Source of the DNA: Bimastos eiseni | Lineage: Eukaryota; Annelida; Clitellata; Crassiclitellata; Lumbricidae | NCBI GenBank assembly: GCA_959347315.1 | Contig: OY365817.1 | Coordinates: forward strand, 5,066,643-5,130,642 | Reading direction: 5' to 3' | DNA length: 64,000 nucleotides | Shown here: positions 43,116-56,700 of the stretch, piece after piece | How the letters are laid out: the number at the start of each line of letters is the position of its first letter | How positions within the stretch are numbered: the stretch's first letter is position 1 | Notes under the pieces: model-generated | Database searches by the model: none | The model's input: only the letters and a program-made list of their open reading frames with translations | Told to the model about the DNA's origin: nothing | Position numbers and translations under genes: made by a program

Positions 43116-43859
43116 AAAAGGAAGAGGGACAGAATAGAAATGGAAAAAATGAAGAGAGACGGAGAATAGAAATGGAAGAAAAGGAAGAGGGACAGAATAG
43201 AAATGTAAGAAAAGGAAGAGGGAGAGAGAATAGAAATGAATAAAATGAAGAGAGACGTAGAATAGAAATGGAAGAAAAAGAAGAGGGACAGAGAATAGAA
43301 ATGGAAGAAAAGGAAGAGAGACAGATTAGAAATGGAATAAAATGAAGAGAGACGGAGAATAGAAATAGAAGAAAAGGAAGAGGGACAGAATAGAAATGGA
43401 AGAAAAGGAAGAGGGAGAGAGAATAGAAATGAATAAAATGAAGAGAGACGGAGAATAGAAATGGAAGAAAAGAAAGAGGGACAGAGAATAGAAATGAAAG
43501 AAAAGTAAGAGGGACAGAGAATAGAAGTGGAATAAAATGAAGAGAGACGGAGAATAGAAATGGAAGAAAAGGAAGAGGGACAGAATAGAAATGGAAGAAA
43601 AGAAAGAGAGACGGAGAATAGAAATGGAAGAAAAGGAAGAGGGACAGAAAAGAAATGGAAAAAATGAAGAGAGACGGAGAATAGAAATGGAAGAAAAGGA
43701 AGAGGGACAGAATAGAAATGTAAGAAAAGGAAGAGGGAGAGAGAATAGAAATGAATAAATGAAGAGAGACGCAGAATAGAAATGGAAGAAAAAGAAGAGG
43801 GACAGAGAATAGAAATGGAAGAAAAGGAAGAGAGACAGAGAATAGAAATGGAAGAAAGG

Positions 43860-46400
43860 GAAGAGAGACGGAGAATAGAAATGGAAGAAATTCAGGAGAG
43901 ACGGAGAATAGAAATGGAAGGAAACGAAGAGAGAGAATAGGAATGGAAGAAAAGGAGGAGAGACGGAGAATAGAAATGGAAGAAAAGGAAGAGGGACAGA
44001 ATAGAAATGGAAGAAAAGGAAGAAAGACAGAGAATAGAAATGGAAGAAAAGGAAGAGAGACAGAGAATAGAAACGGAAGAAAAGGAAGAGGGACAGAGAA
44101 TAGAAATGGAATAAAATGAAGAGAGACGGAGAATAGAAATGGAAGAAAAGGAAGAGAGACAGAGAATAGAAATGGAAGAAAAGGAAGAGGAACAGAATAG
44201 AAATGTAAGAAAAGGAAGAGGGAGAGAGAATAGAAATGAATAAAATTAAGAGAGACGGAGGATAGAAATGGAAGAAGAGGAAGAGGGACAGATTAGAAAT
44301 GGAAGAAAAGGAAGAGATACAGAGAATAGAAATGGAATAAAATGAAGAGAGACGGGGAATAGAAATGGAATAAAAGGAGGAGAGACAGAGAATAGAAATG
44401 GAAGAAAAGGGTGAAGGACAGAATAGAAATGGAAGAAAAGGAAGAGAGACAGAGAATAGAAATGGAAGAAAAGGAAGAGAGACGGAGAATAGAAATGGAA
44501 GAAAACGAGGAGAGAGAATAGAAATGGAAGAAATGGAAGAGAGACAGAGAATAGAAATGGAAGAAAAGGAAGAGAGACAGATTGGAAATGGAAGAAAAGG
44601 AAGAGGGACAGTGAATAGAAATGGAAGAAAAGGAAGAGAGACAGAGAATAGAAATGGAAGAAAAGGAAGAGTGACAGAGAATAGAAATGGAAGAAAAGGA
44701 AGAGAGACAGATTGGAAATGGAAGAAAAGGAAGAGGGACAGTGAATAGAAATGGAAGAAAAGGAAGAGAGACAGAGAATAGAAATGGAAGAAAAGGAAGA
44801 GTGACAGAGAATAGAAATGGAGGAAAAGGAAGAGAGACAGAGAATAGAATTGGAAGAAAAGAAAAAGAGACAGAGAATAAAAATGGAAGAAAAGGAAGAA
44901 AGACAGAGAATAGAAATGGAAGAAAAGGAAGAGAGACAGAGAATAGAAATGAATAAAATGAAGAGAGACGGAGAATAGAAATGAAAAAAAAGTAAGAGGG
45001 ACAGAGAATAGAAATAGAAGAAAAGGAAGAGGGACAGAATAGAAATGGAAGAAAAGGAAGAGGGAGAGAGAATAGAAATGAATAAAATGAAGAGAGACGG
45101 ATAATAGAAATGGAAGAAAAGAAAGAGGGACAGAGAATAGAAATGAAAGAAAAGTAAGAGGGACAGAGAATAGAAGTGGAATAAAATGAAGAGAGACGGA
45201 GAATAGAAATGGAAGAAAAGGAAGAGGGACAGAATAGAAATGGAAGAAAAGAAAGAGAGACGGAGAATAGAAATGGAAGAAAAGGAAGAGGGACAGAATA
45301 GAGATGTAAGAAAAGGAAGAGGGAGAGAGAATAGAAATGAATAAGTGAAGAGAGACGCAGAATAGAAATGGAAGAAAAAGAAGAGGGACAGAGAAAAGAA
45401 ATGGAAGAAAAGGAAGAGGGACAGAATAGAAATGGAAGAAAAGGAAGAGGGAGAGAGAATAGAAATGAATAAAATGAAGAGAGACGGATAATAGAAATGG
45501 AAGAAAAGAAAGAGGGACAGAGAATAGAAATGAAAGAAAAGTAAGAGGGACAGAGAATAGAAGTGGAATAAAATGAAGAGAGACGGAGAATAGAAATGGA
45601 AGAAAAGGAAGAGGGACAGAATAGAAATGGAAGAAAAGAAAGAGAGACGGAGAATAGAAATGGAAGAAAAGGAAGAGGGACAGAATAGAAATGTAAGAAA
45701 AGGAAGAGGGAGAGAGAATAGAAATGAATAAATGAAGAGAGACGCAGAATAGAAATGGAAGAAAAAGAAGAGGGACAGAGAGTAGAAATGGAAGAAAAGG
45801 AAGAGAGACAGAGAATAGAAATGGAAGAAAGGGAAGAGAGACGGAGAATAGAAATGGAAGAAATTGAGGAGAGACGGAGAATAGAAATGGAAGAAAACGA
45901 AGAGAGAGACTAGGAATGGAAGAAAAGGAGGAGAGACGGAGAATAGAAATGGAAGAAAAGGAAGAGGGACAGAATAGAAATGGAAGAAAAGGAAGAAAGA
46001 CAGAGAATAGAAATGGAAGAAAAGGAAGAGAGACGGAGAATAGAAACGGAAGAAAAGGAAGAGGGACAGAGAATAGAAATGGAATAAAATGAAGAGAGAC
46101 GGAGAATAGAAATGGAAGAAAAGGAAGAGAGACAGAGAATAGAAATGGAAGAAAAGGAAGAGGGACAGAATAGAAATGTAAGAAAAGGAAGAGGGAGAGA
46201 GAATAGAAATGAATAAAATTAAGAGAGACGGAGAATAGAAATGGAAGAAGAGGAAGAGGGACAGATTAGAAATGGAAGAAAAGGAAGAGATACAGAGAAT
46301 AGAAATGGAATAAAATGAAGAGAGACGGGGAATAGAAATGGAATAAAAGGAGGAGAGACAGAGAATAGAAATGGAAGAAAAGGGTGAAGGACAGAATAGA
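43860..46400 (+). repeat. Higher-order repeat, 1973-bp period, two copies
   Basis: The pairs aaatt(c/g)aggagagacgg (43889 and 45862) and agggtgaaggacag (44408 and 46381) are both 1973 bases apart. Further left the offset changes by about two units, so copies differ in unit number. Confidence 0.8.
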
Positions 46401-47669
46401 AATGGAAGAAAAGGAAGAGAGACAGAGAATAGAAATGGAAGAAAAGGAAGAGAGACGGAGAATAGAAATGGAAGAAAACGAGGAGAGAGAATAGAAATGG
46501 AAGAAAAGGAGGAGAGACGGAGAATAGAAATGGAAGAAAAGGAAGAGGGACAGAACAGAAATGGAAGAAAAGGAAGAACGACAGAGAATAGAAATGGAAG
46601 AAAAGGAAGAGAGACAGAGAATAGAAACGGAAGAAAAGGAAGAGGGACAGAGAATAGAAATGAAAGAAAAGGAAGAGGGGCAGAGAATAGAAATGGAAGA
46701 GAAGGAAGAGAGACAGAGAATAGAAATGGGAAAAAATGAAGAGAGACGGGGAAAGAAATGGAAGAAAATGAAGAGGGACTTGATAGAAATGGAAGAAAAG
46801 TAAGAGGGACAGAGAATAGAAATGGAAGAAAAGGAAGAGGGACAGAGAATAGAAATGAAAGAAAAGGAAGAGGGACAGAGAAATGAAAAGGAAGAAAAGG
46901 AAGAGAGACAGAGAATAGAAATGGAATAAAATGAAGAGAGACGGGAAAAAGAAATGGAAGAAAATGCGGAGGGCCAGGATAGAAATGAAAGAAAAGGAAG
47001 AGGGACAGAGAGTAGAAATGGAATAAATTGAAGAGAGACGGAGAACAAAAATGAAAGAAAAGGATGAGAGACAGAGAATAGAAATGGAAGAAAAGAAAGA
47101 GGGACAGAATAGAAATGGAAGAAAAGGAAGAGGGACAGAGAATAGAAATGGAAGAAAAGGAAGAGAGACAGATTAGAAATGGAAGAAAAGGAAGAGGGAC
47201 AGTGAATAGAAATGGAAGAAAAGGAAGAGGGACAGAGAATAGAAATGGAATGAATAGAAGAGAGACGGAGAATTGAAATGTATGAAAAGGAAGAGAGATA
47301 GAGAATGGAAATGGAAGAAAAGGAAGAGGGACAGAATCGAAATGGAAGAAAAGGAAGAGGGACAGAATAGAAATGGAAGAAAAGGAAGTGGGACAGAAAA
47401 TAGAAACGGAAGAAAATGAAGAGAGACGGAGAATAGAAATGGAAGAAAAGGAAAAGAGACAGAGAATAGAAATGGAAAAAAAGGAAGAGGGACAGAATAG
47501 AAATGGAAGAAAAGGAAGAGAGACAGAGAATAGAAATGGAATAAAATGAAGAGAGACGGAGAATAGAAATGGAAGAAAAGGAAAGAGACAGAGAATAGAA
47601 ATGGAAGAAAAGGAAGAGAGACAGAGAATAGAAATGGAAGAAAAGGAAGAGGGACAGAGAATAGAAATG

Positions 47670-49480
47670 GAATTAAATTAATAGTGAGAATAGAAATGGA
47701 AAAAAATGAAGAGAGACAGAGAATAGAAATGGAAGAAAAGAAAGAGGGACAGAATAGAAATGGAAGAAATGGAAGAGGGACAGAGAATAGAAATGGAAGA
47801 AAAGGAAGAGAGACAGATTAGAAATGGAAGAAAAGGAAGAGGGACAGTGAATAGAAATGGAAGAAAAGGAAGAGGGACAGAGAATAGAAATGGAAGAAAA
47901 GGAAGAGAGACGGATAATAGAAATGGAATAAAATGAAGAGAGACGGAGAATAGAAATGGAAGAAAAGGAAGAGAGACAGAGAATAGAAATGGAATAAAAT
48001 GAAGAGGGACAGAATAGAAATGGAAGAAGAGGAAGAGAGACAGAGAATAGAATTGGAAAAAAAGGAAGAGGGACAGAGAATAGAAATGGAATTAAATGAA
48101 GAGTGAGAATAGAAATGGAAGATAATGAAGAGAGACAGAGAATAGAAATGGAAGAAACGAAAGAGGGACAGAATAGAAATGGAAGAAATGGAAGAGAGAC
48201 AGAGAATAGAAATGGATGAAAAGGAAGAGAGACAGATTAGAAATGGATGAAAAGGAAGAGGGACAGTGAATAGAAATGGAAGAAAAGGAAGTGGGACAGA
48301 AAATAGAAACGGAAGAAAATGAAGAGAGACGGAGAATAGAAATGGAAGAAAAGGAAGAGAGACAGAGAATAGAAATGGAAAAAAAGGAAGAGGGACAGAA
48401 TAGAAATGGAAGAAAAGGAAGAGAGACAGAGAATAGAAATGGAATAAAATGAAGAGAGACGGAGAATAGAAATGGAAGAAAAGGAAAGAGACAGAGAATA
48501 GAAATGGAAGAAAAGGAAGAGAGACAGAGAATAGAAATGGAAGAAAAGGAAGAGGGACAGAGAATAGAAATGGAATTAAATTAATAGTGAGAATAGAAAT
48601 GGAAAAAAATGAAGAGAGACAGAGAATAGAAATGGAAGAAAAGAAAGAGGGACAGAATAGAAATGGAAGAAATGGAAGAGGGACAGAGAATAGAAATGAA
48701 AGAAAAGGAAGAGAGACAGATTAGAAATGGAAGAAAAGGAAGAGGGACAGTGAATAGAAATGGAAGAAAAGGAAGAGAGACAGAGAATAGAAATGGAATA
48801 AAATGAAGAGGGACAGAGAATAGAAATGGAGGAAAAGGAAGAGAGACAGAAAATGGAATTGGAAGAAAAGAAAAAGAGACAGAGAATAGAAATGGAAGAA
48901 AGGGAAGAGAGACAGAGAATAGAAATGGAAGAAAAGGAAGAGGGACAGAGAATAGAAATGGAATGAAATGAAGAGAGACGGAGAATTGAAATGTATGAAA
49001 AGGAAGAGAGATAGAGAATGGAAAAGGAAGAAAAGGAAGAGGGACAGAATCGAAATGGAAGAAAAGGAAGAGGGACAGAATAGAAATGGAAGAAAAAGAA
49101 GTGGGACAGAGAATGGAAATGAATAAAATGAAGAGAGACGGAGACTAGAAATGGAAGAAAAGGAAGAGGGACAGAAAATAGAAACGGAAGAAAATGAAGA
49201 GAGATGGAGAATAGAAATGGAAGAAAAGGAAGAGAGACAGCGAATAGAAATGGAAGAAAAGGATGAGAGACAGAGAATAGAAATGGAAGAAAAGGAAGAG
49301 GGACAGAGAATAGAAACGGAAGAAAAGGAAGAGGGACGGAGAATAGAAATGGAAGAAAAGGAAGAGAGACAGAGAATAGAAATGGAAGAAAAGGAAGAGG
49401 GACAGAATAGAAATGGAAGAAAAGAAAGAGAGACAGAGAATAGAAACGGAAGAAAAGGAAGAGGGACAGAGAATAGAAAT
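47670..49480 (+). repeat. Higher-order repeat, about 903-bp period
   Basis: The variant aattaaattaatagtgag at 47671 and 48574 with matching neighbours, 903 bases apart. Confidence 0.65.
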
Positions 49481-49489
49481 GAAAGAAAA

Positions 49490-51880
49490 GTATGAGGGAC
49501 AGAGAATAGAAATGGAAGAAAAGGAAGAGGGACAGAGAATAGAAATGGAAGAAAAGGAAGAGAGACAGAGAATAGAATTGGAATTAAATGAAGAGTGAGA
49601 ATAGAAATGGAAGAAAATGAAGAGAGACAGAGAATAGAAATGGAAGAAAATAAAGAGGGACAGAATAGAAATGGAAGAAATGGAAGAGAGACAGAGAATA
49701 GAAATGGCAGAAAAGGAAGAGGGACAGAGAATAGAAATGAAAGAAAAGGAAGAGGGACAGAGAATTGAAAAGGAAGAAAAGGAAGAGAGACGGATAATAG
49801 AAATGGAATAAAATGAAGAGAGACGGAGAATAGAAATGGAAGAAAAGGAAGAGAGACAGAGAATAGAAATGGAATAAAATGAAGAGGGACAGAATAGAAA
49901 TGGAAGAAGAGGAAGAGAGACAGAGAATAGAATTGGAAGAAAAGGAAGAGGGACAGAGAATAGAAATGGAATTAAATGAAGAGTGAGAATAGAAATGGAA
50001 GATAATGAAGAGAGACAGAGAATAGAAATGGAAGAAAAGAAAGAGGGACAGAATAGAAATGGAAGAAAAAGGAAGAGAGACAGAGAATAGAAATGGATGA
50101 AAAGGAAGAGAGACAGATTAGAAATGGATGAAAAAAAAGAGGGACAGTGAATAGAAATGGAAGAAAAGAAAGAGAGACAGAGAATAGAAATGGAATAAAA
50201 TGAAGAGGGACAGAATAGAAATGGAAGAAAAGGAAGAGAGACAGAGTATAGAAATGGAAGAAAAGGAAGAGGGACAGAATAGAAATGGAAGAAATGGAAG
50301 AGAGACAGAGAATAGAAATGGAAGAAAAGGAAGAGAGACAGATTAGAAATGGAAGAAAAGGAAGAGGGACAGAGAATAGAAATGGAATAAAATGAAGAGA
50401 GACGGAGAATAGAAATGGAAGAAAAGGAAAGAGACAGAGAATAGAAATGGAAGAAAAGGAAGAGAGACAGAGAATAGAAATGGAAGAAAAGGAAGAGGGA
50501 CAGAGAATAGAAATGGAATTAAATTAATAGTGAGAATAGAAATGGAAAAAAATGAAGAGAGACAGAATAGAAATGGAAGAAATGGAAGAGGGACAGAGAA
50601 TAGAAATGGAAGAAAAGGAAGAGAGACAGAGAATAGAAATGGAAGAAAAGGAAGAGAGACAGAGAATAGAAATGAAAGAAAAGTATGAGGGACAGAGAAT
50701 AGAAATGGAAGAAAAGGAAGAGGGACAGAGAATAGAAATGGAAGAAAAGGAAGAGAGACAGAGAATAGAATTGGAATTAAATGAAGAGTGAGAATAGAAA
50801 TGGAAGAAAATGAAGAGAGACAGAGAATAGAAATGGAAGAAAATAAAGAGGGACAGAATAGAAATGGAAGAAATGGAAGAGAGACAGAGAATAGAAATGG
50901 AAGAAAAGGAAGAGGGACAGAGAATAGAAATGAAAGAAAAGGAAGAGGGACAGAGAATTGAAAAGGAAGAAAAGGAAGAGAGACGGATAATAGAAATGGA
51001 ATAAAATGAAGAGAGACGGAAAATAGAAATGGAAGAAAAGGAAGAGAGACAGAGAATAGAAATGGAATAAAATGAAGAGGGACAGAATAGAAATGGAAGA
51101 AGAGGAAGAGAGACAGAGAATAGAATTGGAAGAAAAAGAAGAGGGACAGAGAATAGAAATGGAATTAAATGAAGAGTGAGAATAGAAATGGAAGATAATG
51201 AAGAGAGACAGAGAATAGAAATGGAAGAAAAGAAAGAGGGACAGAATAGAAATGGAAGAAAAGGAAGAGAGACAGAGAATAGAAATCGATGAAAAGGAAG
51301 AGAGACAGATTAGAAATGGATGAAAAAAAAGAGGGACAGTGAATAGAAATGGAAGAAAAGAAAGAGAGACAGAGAATAGAAATGGAATAAAATGAAGAGG
51401 GACAGAATAGAAATGGAAGAAAAGGAAGAGAGACAGAGTATAGAAATGGAAGAAAAGGAAGAGGGACAGAATAGAAATGGAAGAAATGGAAGAGAGACAG
51501 AGAATAGAAATGGAAGAAAAGGAAGAGAGACAGATTAGAAATGGAAAAAAAGGAAGAGGGACAGAGAATAGAAATGGAATAAAATGAAGAGAGACGGAGA
51601 ATAGAAATGGAAGAAAAGGAAAGAGACAGAGAATAGAAATGGAAGAAAAGGAAGAGAGACAGAGAATAGAAATGGAAGAAAAAAAAGAGGGACAGAGAAT
51701 AGAAATGGAATTAAATTAATAGTGAGAATAGAAATGGAAAAAAATGAAGAGAGACAGAATAGAAATGGAAGAAATGGAAGAGGGACAGAGAATAGAAATG
51801 GAAGAAAAGGAAGAGAGACAGATTAGAAATGGAAGAAAAGGAAGAGGGACAGTGAATAGAAATGGAAGAAAAGGAAGAGG
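49490..51880 (+). repeat. Higher-order repeat, about 1192-bp period, two copies
   Basis: tatgagggac (49491 and 50684) and atgaaaaaaaagagg (50128 and 51320) are 1192-1193 bases apart. Confidence 0.8.
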
Positions 51881-53739
51881 GACAGAGAATAGAAATGGAA
51901 TGAAATGAAGAGAGACGGAGAATTGAAATGTATGAAAAGGAAGAGAGATAGAGAATGGAAATGGAAGAAAAGGAAGAGAGACAGAGAATAGAAATGGAAG
52001 AAAAGGAAGAAGGACAGAATAGAAATGGAAGAAAAGAAAGAGAGACAGAGAATAGAAACGGAAGAAAAGGAAGAGGGACAGAGAATAGAAATGAAAGAAA
52101 AGTATGAGGGACAGAGAATAGAAATGGAAGAAAAGGAAGAGGGACAGAGAATAGAAATGGAAGAAAAGGAAGAGAGACAGAGAATAGAATTGGAATTAAA
52201 TGAAGAGTGAGAATAGAAATGGAAGAAAATGAAGAGAGACAGAGAATAGAAATGGAAGAAAATAAGGAGGGACAGAATAGAAATGGAAGAAATGGAAGAG
52301 AGACAGAGAATAGAAATGGAAGAAAAGGAAGAGGGACAGAGAATAGAAATGAAAGAAAAGGAAGAGGGACAGAGAATTGAAAAGGAAGAAAAGGAAGAGA
52401 GACGTATAATAGAAATGGAATAAAATGAAGAGAGACGGAGAATAGAAATGGAAGAAAAGGAAGAGAGACAGAGAATAGAAATGGAATAAAATGAAGAGGG
52501 ACAGAATAGAAATGGAAGAAGAGGAAGAGAGACAGAGAATAGAATTGGAAGAAAAGGAAGAGGGACAGAGAATAGAAATGGAATTAAATTAATAGTGAGA
52601 ATAGAAATGAAAAAAAATGAAGAGAGACAGAGAATAGAAATGGAAGAAAAGAAAGAGGGACAGAATAGAAATGGAAGAAATGGAAGAGAGACAGAGAATA
52701 GAAATGGATGAAAAGGAAGAGAGACAGATTAGAAATGGATGAAAAGGAAGAGGGACAGTGAATAGAAATGGAAGAAAAGGAAGAGAGACAGAGAATAGAA
52801 ATGGAATAAAATGAAGAGGGACAGAATAGAAATGGAAGAAAAGGAAGAGAGACAGAGTATAGAAATGGAAGAAAAGGAAGAGGGACAGAATAGAAATGGA
52901 AGAAATGGAAGAGAGACAGAGAATAGAAATGGAAGAAAAGGAAGAGAGACAGATTAGAAATGGAAGAAAAGGAAGAGGGACAGAGAATAGAAATGGAATA
53001 AAATGAAGAGAGACGGAGAAAAGAAATGGAAGAAAAGGAAAGAGACAGAGAATAGAAATGGAAGAAAAGGAAGAGAGACAGAGAATAGAAATGGAAGAAA
53101 AGGAAGAGGGACAGAGAATAGAAATGGAATTAAATTAATAGTGAGAATAGAAATGAAAAAAAATGAAGAGAGACAGAGAATAGAAATGGAAGAAAAGAAA
53201 GAGGGACAGAATAGAAATGGAAGAAATGGAAGAGGGACAGAGAATAGAAATGGAAGAAAAGGAAGAGAGACAGATTAGAAATGGAAGAAAAGGAAGAGGG
53301 ACAGTGAATAGAAATGGAAGAAAAGGAAGAGGGACAGAGAATAGAAATGGAATGAAATGAAGAGAGACGGAGAATTGAAATGTATGAAAAGGAAGAGAGA
53401 TAGAGAATGGAAATGGAAGAAAAGGAAGAGGGACAGAATCGAAATGGAAGAAAAGGAAGTGGGACAGAAAAAAGAAACGGAAGAAAATGAAGAGAGACGG
53501 AGAATAGAAATGGAAGAAAAGGAAGAGAGACAGAGAATAGAAATGGAAAAAAAGGAAGAGGGACAGAATAGAAATGGAAGAAAAGGAAGAGAGACAGAGA
53601 ATAGAAATGGAATAAAATGAAGAGAGACGGAGAATAGAAATGGAAGAAAAGGAAAGAGACAGAGAATAGAAATGGAAGAAAAGGAAGAGAGACAGAGAAT
53701 AGAAATGGAAGAAAAGGAAGAGAGACAGAGAATAGAAAT

Positions 53740-56700
53740 GGAAGAAAAGAAAGAGGGACAGAATAGAAATGGAAGAAATGGAAGAGGGACAGAGAATAGA
53801 AATGGAAGAAAAGGAAGAGAGACAGATTAGAAATGGGAAGAAAAGGAAGAGGGACAGTGAATAGAAATGGAAGAAAAGGAAGAGGGACAGAGAATAGAAA
53901 TGGAAGAAAAGGAAGAGAGACGGATAATAGAAATGGAATGAAATGAAGAGAGACGGAGAATAGAAATGGAAGAAAAGGAAGAGAGACAGAGAATAGAAAT
54001 GGAATAAAATGAAGAGGGACAGAATAGAAATGGAAGAAGAGGAAGAGAGACAGAGAATAGAATTGGAAAAAAAGGAAGAGGGACAGAGAATAGAAATGGA
54101 ATTAAATGAAGAGTGAGAATAGAAATGAAAGATAATGAAGAGAGACAGAGAATAGAAATGGAAGAGAAGAAAGAGAGACAGAATAGAAATGGAAGAAATG
54201 GAAGAGAGACAGAGAATAGAAATGGATGAAAAGGAAGAGAGACAGATTAGAAATGGATGAAAAGGAAGAGGGACAGTGAATAGAAATGGAAGAAAAAGAA
54301 GTGGGACAGAAAATAGAAACGGAAGAAAATGAAGAGAGACGGAGAATAGAAATGGAAGAAAAGGAAGAGAGACAGAGAATAGAAATGGAAAAAAAGGAAG
54401 AGGGACAGAATAGAAATGGAAGAAAAGGAAGAGAGACAGAGAATAGAAATGGAATAAAATGAAGAGAGACGGAGAATAGAAATGGAAGAAAAGGAAAGAG
54501 ACAGAGAATAGAAATGGAAGAAAAGGAAGAGAGACAGAGAATAGAAATGGAAGAAAAGGAAGAGGGACAGAGAATAGAAATGGAATTAAATTAATAGTGA
54601 GAATAGAAATGGAAAAAAATGAAGAGAGACAGAGAATAGAAATGGAAGAAAAGAAAGAGGGACAGAATAGAAATGGAAGAAATGGAAGAGGGACAGAGAA
54701 TAGAAATGAAAGAAAAGGAAGAGAGACAGATTAGAAATGGAAGAAAAGGAAGAGGGACAGTGAATAGAAATGGAAGAAAAGGAAGAGGGACAGAGAATAT
54801 AAATGGAAGAAAAGGAAGAGAGACGGATAATAGAAATGGAATAAAATGAAGAGAGACGGAGAATAGAAATGGAAGAAAAGGAAGAGAGACAGAGAATAGA
54901 AATGGAATAAAATGAAGAGGGACAGAATAGAAATGGAAGAAGAGGAAGAGAGACAGAGAATAGAATTGGAAAAAAAGGAAGAGGGACAGAGAATAGAAAT
55001 GGAATTAAATGAAGAGTGAGAATAGAAATGGAAGATAATGAAGAGAGACAGAGAATAGAAATGGAAGAAAAGAAAGAGGGACAGAATAGAAATGGAAGAC
55101 ATGGAAGAGAGACACAGAATAGAAATGGATGAAAAGGAAGAGAGACAGATTAGAAATGGATGAAAAGGAAGAGGGACAGTGAATAGAAATGGAAGAAAAG
55201 GAAGAGAGACAGAGAATAGAAATGGAATAAAATGAAGAGGGACAGAATAGAAATGGAAGAAAAGGAAGAGAGACAGAGTATAGAAATGGAAGAAAAGGAA
55301 GAGAGACAGAATAGAAATGGAAGAAATGGAAGAGAGACAGAGAATAGAAATGGAAGAAAAGGAACAGAGACAGATTAGAAATGGAAGAAAAGGAAGAGGG
55401 ACAATGAATAGAAATGGAAGAAATGGAAGAGAGACAGAGAATAGAAATGGAAGAAAAAAAAGAGGGACAGAGAATAGAAATGAAAGAAAAGGAAGAGAGA
55501 CAGATTAGAAATGGAAGAAAAGGAAGAGGGACAGAGAATAGAAAAGGAATAAAATGAAGAGGGACGGAATAGAAATGGAAGAAGAGGAAGAGAGACAGAG
55601 AATAGAATTGGAAAAAAAGGAAGAGAGACAGAGAATAGAAATGGAATAAAATGAAGAGGGACAGAATAGAAATGGAAGAAAAGGAAGAGAGACAGAGTAT
55701 AGAAATGGAAGAAAAGGAAGAGGGACAGAATAGAAATGGAAGAAATGGAAGAGAGACAGAGAATAGAAATGGAAGAAAAGAAAGAGAGACAGATTAGAAA
55801 TGGAAGAAAAGGAAGAGGGACAATGAATAGAAATGGAAGAAAAGGAAGAGAGACAGAGAATAGAAATGGAAGAAAAGGAAGAGGGACAGAGAATAGAAAT
55901 GGAGGAAAAGGAAGAGAGACAGAGAATAGAATAGGAAGAAAAGAAAAAGAGACAGAGAATAGAAATGGAAGAAAGGGAAGAGAGACAGAGAATAGAAATG
56001 GAAGAAAAGGAAGAGGGACAAAGAATAGAAATGGAATGAAATGAAGAGAGACGGAGAATTGAAATGTATGAAAAGGAAGAGAGATAGAGAATGGAAATGG
56101 AAGAAAAGGAAGAGGGACAGAATCGAAATGGAAGAAAAGGAAGAGGGACAGAATAGAAATGGAAGAAAAGGAAGTGGGACAGAGAATGGAAATGAATAAA
56201 ATGAAGAGAGACGGAGACTAGAAATGGAAGAAAAGGAAGAGGGACAGAAAATAGAAACGGAAGAAAATGAAGAGAGATGGAGAATAGAAATGGAAGAAAA
56301 GGAAGAGAGACAGCGAATAGAAATGGAAGAAAAGGATGAGAGACAGAGAATAGAAATGGAAGAAAAGGAAGAGGGACAGAGAATAGAAACGGAAGAAAAG
56401 GAAGAGGGACGGAGAATAGAAATGCAAGAAAAGGAAGAGAGACAGAGAATAGAAATGGAAGAAAAGGAAGAGGGACAGAATAGAAATGGAAGAAAAGAAA
56501 GAGAGACAGAGAATAGAAACGGAAGAAAAGGAAGAGGGACAGAGAATTGAAATGAAAGAAAAGTATGAGGGACAGAGAATAGAAATGGAAGAAAGGGAAG
56601 AGGGACAGAGAATAGAAATGGAAGAAAAGGAAGAGAGACAGAGAATAGAATTGGAATTAAATGAAGAGTGAGAATAGAAATGGAAGAAAATGAAGAGAGA